Positions 7,084 to 9,320 of a DNA stretch of 9,320 nucleotides are shown piece after piece. A program made the position numbers and the translations under genes. The notes beneath the pieces were generated by a model. The model made no database searches, was not told the DNA's origin, and saw only the letters and a list, made by a program, of their open reading frames with translations. The stretch spans positions 1 through 9,320 of the forward strand of contig CANGSN010000092.1 in NCBI GenBank assembly GCA_947455805.1. Reading direction: 5' to 3'. The stretch's first letter is position 1, and the number at the start of each line of letters is the position of its first letter. Origin of the DNA: Planctomycetota bacterium (GTDB lineage Bacteria; Planctomycetota; UBA1135; UBA2386).

Positions 7084-9267
7084 TCAGCCGGCGTCGACCC
7101 GCGCGAGCCCGAGATCCTGGGTCAGCCGGCGCAGGCACTGCAGCGGGCGGCCGCGATTGACGCGCACGTAGGGCACGCCCAGCAGCCGGCAGGCGTCCTT
7201 CAGCGCCCCATCGACCTTGTGCGGCAAGAAGCCGGTGGCTGCCAGCACGAGGTCGTAGCCACCCTGACGAATGCTGCGCGCCTTGGCGTCGACGCGCGAC
7301 GATTCGCAGACGCAGGGATCGAGCGAGGCGAAGCCGAGCAGCTCCCTCAGCCGGTCGTCGCGCGCGGGGTCGTGACGGTTGGATACGAACAGCACTCGCC
7401 GGCCGGCCGTGCGCGGCCGCAGGCAAGCGGCCAGTTGCTCCTCGGTTGAGCGCCAGGCCTCGCTGGCCGCGGCCGGATTCGGCCGCGCCTCCGCAGTGGT
7501 CGCCTCGGCGCTGGCGGCTCCGGCGGTCGCGTTTCCCGTCAGCTCGCGGGCCGCGGAGGTTTCGGTGTCGGTTTCGACCGTTCTGTCGGCATCGGCCCCG
7601 TCAGCGCTGGCGGTGGCCGCAGGCCCGCGAACCCCGGCCTTGCGCAGCAACTGTTGCACGGCGGCGAGGCGACGACGCTGTCGGCGTTCGGCGAGTGCTT
7701 GGCTGTCCATCGCCAGCACGCGTTCGCCCACGGGCCCCAGCAGCGAAGCCAGTTCTGGATTGGGCATCGCCTCTCCCAGCGCCATCGCAGAGTCGATCCA
7801 TGCACGCAGCACGGAGTCGCTCCACGCCGGCAGCGGTTTCCTGGCCAACAGCTCCTTGCGCTGCTGCAGCCGCCGCCGCTCGTGCACCCGGAGCTCGCGT
7901 TGCCAACTCGATGCCGGGCGGTGGGCTGGATCGAGAATGCCGATCAGCGTCCGTTGCAGACTGCGCAGGTCGGCAGGCGCCTCCCTGAGGCCGACGAGCC
8001 ATCGCAGGCGCCCCATCGCTGCACCCCACATCTCCGCGTCGTCAACGCTGCCACGCAGCCAGCGGAGGGTTCGCGCGAGTTCGATCCAGGTCGCCGGATC
8101 GCCGAGTGCCTGGCCCTGCAGCGACGGCGACAGGCTCGACGCGTGAGCCGCATCCGCCGGCCCGGTCAGCCGAGGCAAGGTGAATCGCTCGATCTGCTCA
8201 CGGACGGCCTGCAGCGCCCTCACCGGGTCCTCGGGAGCGGGACGAAGGGCGATGGCGTCAGCCCAGCCGAGCTCGTCGAAGCCGGCGTCATGGTCGGCTT
8301 CTTCGAGGCGCTCCAGGGTGGCGGTGGCGGCGAGTTCGACATCGCGCCAGCGGTGCAGTTCGGTACCGGGGTCGGCCTCGACGTCCTGGCGGCAGTCCTC
8401 CGGTTGGTGCCACTTCATCAGCACGCGAACCGAGCCAGGCCACCAGACCTTGGCGAGCTTGCCGATCCACTGCGACAGCTCGTAGACGCGGTGTTCGACG
8501 CTGGCGTCGCCAGGGCAGGCGTCCTGCACCGAGCGGCCGCGCGCCATCCATTGTGTCAGCAGCAGGCGCTGGCGGGCGGGCGCCAGCAGCGACGCCTCGT
8601 CGTAGTTGATGCGGATCGCGTGTTCGAGGGCGGTCAGCTCGTCGAGGGCCTCGCGAGGCGACAGCCAGTGGTCGGCGTTGGGAACAGCCGGCGGAGTGGC
8701 CGCCGAATTGGGCTCGGGCTCGAGGGCGGCGGGAGTCCCGGGGTCAGCGAGGTCGGGGACGTCGGCGAGCAGCGGAACGACACGCGGCTCCGACGCGAGA
8801 TCGGCCGCGGCCGGTTCGGGCGGGAGATCGACCGCTAGGGCCGCAGCGCCTTGGATCGCCGCCGACAAAGGGTTGGGCAGCTGCGGGGCCGAGACCTGCT
8901 CGGCGCAAGGCGTGATGTCCCGCCCCAACGGCGGCAGCGCCGGCAGCGGGGCGACCTCCGCAGCCTCCACGAAGCCACCCCTGACTGCGGTCGTCGATTC
9001 GGCCGGAGAGGCCGCAGCCGACGCGCTGACTGGCTCTGCCGTCGCGCCGTTCCCCACCGCCGAGCCCATCGCCGCAGCGAACAGTTCCCTGGCGAGCGCC
9101 GACGGCAGGGCCTGCGCGAGGGCGTGTTCGAGAGCGTCGCTATCGTCGCTACCGCTGCCGAACCAGCGCTCGCCGGCGTGGAGCAGCAGGCACTCGGCCC
9201 AGCCGTGGCGGCGGAATGTCAGCGTGTAGCCAAACTGCTCGAGCAGACGGCGGCGAACCTCGTCCAT
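7084..9267 (-). CDS. Multidomain protein with a C-terminal DUF2325-like domain, function unknown
   Basis: 727 residues, no signal peptide or membrane segment, so predicted cytoplasmic. Residues 1-66 form a compact module: short strands around L-T-F-R-R-H-G-W-A-E-C-L-L-L, then G-E-R-W-F-G-S-G and an acidic helix ending A-L-P-S. An Ala/Pro/Glu-rich linker spans about 70-200. Residues about 200-547 are helical and Trp-rich (for example V-W-W-P-G-S-V-R-V-L), ending in a strongly basic helix (E-R-R-Q-R-R-R-L-A-A). A second Ala/Thr linker (about 548-604) leads to the C-terminal domain. There V625-L-F-V-S-N, then Y-D-L-V-L-A-A-T-G-F-L-P-H683-K and L-G-V-P-Y-V-R-V-N-R-G match the DUF2325 pattern as I remember it (hydrophobic strand, D-x-V, a conserved His, a G-(I/V)-P strand). 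DUF2325 proteins are normally much shorter and have no settled function. The start is ATG 9267; an AGGAG lies 14 nt upstream. Gene call sure; domain call moderate; function unknown. Confidence 0.8.
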   Translation of the reverse strand: MDEVRRRLLEQFGYTLTFRRHGWAECLLLHAGERWFGSGSDDSDALEHALAQALPSALARELFAAAMGSAVGNGATAEPVSASAAASPAESTTAVRGGFVEAAEVAPLPALPPLGRDITPCAEQVSAPQLPNPLSAAIQGAAALAVDLPPEPAAADLASEPRVVPLLADVPDLADPGTPAALEPEPNSAATPPAVPNADHWLSPREALDELTALEHAIRINYDEASLLAPARQRLLLTQWMARGRSVQDACPGDASVEHRVYELSQWIGKLAKVWWPGSVRVLMKWHQPEDCRQDVEADPGTELHRWRDVELAATATLERLEEADHDAGFDELGWADAIALRPAPEDPVRALQAVREQIERFTLPRLTGPADAAHASSLSPSLQGQALGDPATWIELARTLRWLRGSVDDAEMWGAAMGRLRWLVGLREAPADLRSLQRTLIGILDPAHRPASSWQRELRVHERRRLQQRKELLARKPLPAWSDSVLRAWIDSAMALGEAMPNPELASLLGPVGERVLAMDSQALAERRQRRRLAAVQQLLRKAGVRGPAATASADGADADRTVETDTETSAARELTGNATAGAASAEATTAEARPNPAAASEAWRSTEEQLAACLRPRTAGRRVLFVSNRHDPARDDRLRELLGFASLDPCVCESSRVDAKARSIRQGGYDLVLAATGFLPHKVDGALKDACRLLGVPYVRVNRGRPLQCLRRLTQDLGLARVDAG

Positions 9268-9281
9268 TGGATAGATCTTTA

Positions 9282-9286
9282 CTCCT
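9282..9286 (-). promoter_or_regulatory. Possible ribosome binding site of the DUF2325-type gene
   Basis: On the - strand AGGAG lies 14 nt before the ATG at 9267, longer than the usual 5-10 nt. No alternative start codon lies nearer in frame, so it gives only partial support to this start. Confidence 0.35.
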
Positions 9287-9288
9287 GC

Positions 9289-9304
9289 CGCACCGGTTGG
9301 TGCG
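9289..9304. other. Short inverted repeat in the leader of the DUF2325-type gene
   Basis: CGCACC and GGTGCG form a perfect 6-bp stem with a 4-nt loop. It sits just upstream of the possible AGGAG site, so it could be a leader hairpin or a protein-binding site, or chance in GC-rich DNA. The rest of the leader (9268-9320) shows nothing else I can name. Confidence 0.3.
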
Positions 9305-9320
9305 AGTGCGCGCGCGATGA

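Noticed and set aside
6806..7426. An N-terminal extension of the VWA protein by about 207 residues in the same frame
   Set aside because: The extension is Arg/Ala/Pro-rich, overlaps the 3' end of the DUF2325-type gene and would bury the signal peptide found at the ATG at 6805.
7654..8838. A 394-codon open frame on the + strand opposite the DUF2325-type gene
   Set aside because: Its composition is that of a shadow frame with no recognisable domain; the - strand frame has a coherent domain order and runs the full length.
1..9320. A search for CRISPR repeats, tRNA genes, transposase genes and phage or toxin-antitoxin genes
   Set aside because: No regularly spaced direct repeats, tRNA-like cloverleaf, transposase motif or recognisable defence gene was seen by eye.

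Overview
The window is about 70% GC and gene-dense, with strong G/C bias at third codon positions. No rRNA, tRNA, CRISPR array, insertion sequence or phage gene was seen. The organism is probably a high-GC environmental bacterium. An exported HEAT-like/VWA protein whose VWA domain follows a 'FFGVPVTG...IDNSGSM' segment is reminiscent of Planctomycetota, but this is a tentative, memory-based impression that needs a database search.

Layout: positions 2-3770 on the + strand hold the 3' end of a periplasmic adaptor (CusB/CzcB type) followed 4 bp later by a complete CzcA-type heavy-metal RND pump. Together they are two parts of a tripartite envelope metal exporter; any outer-membrane factor would lie outside the window. 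The pump stops at 3770. Directly abutting it, on the - strand, is the stop codon of an HcaT/LacY-like MFS transporter (5030-3771) with a proline-rich tail. Its upstream neighbour on the same strand, 32 bp away, is an exported HEAT-like/VWA protein (6805-5063); these two probably share a transcript. A 278-bp gap (6806-7083) separates them from a 727-residue protein (9267-7084), also on the - strand, with a DUF2325-like C-terminal domain and a long uncharacterised N-terminal part. The last 53 bases are its leader, with a small hairpin and a possible ribosome binding site.

How they work together: only the adaptor/RND pair has a clear joint function (proton-driven efflux of divalent metal cations). 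The VWA/MFS pair is likely co-transcribed, but no shared function can be read from sequence. The DUF2325-type protein is the least understood gene here and the best candidate for new biology, though nothing in the window shows it to be part of a defence or other named system.
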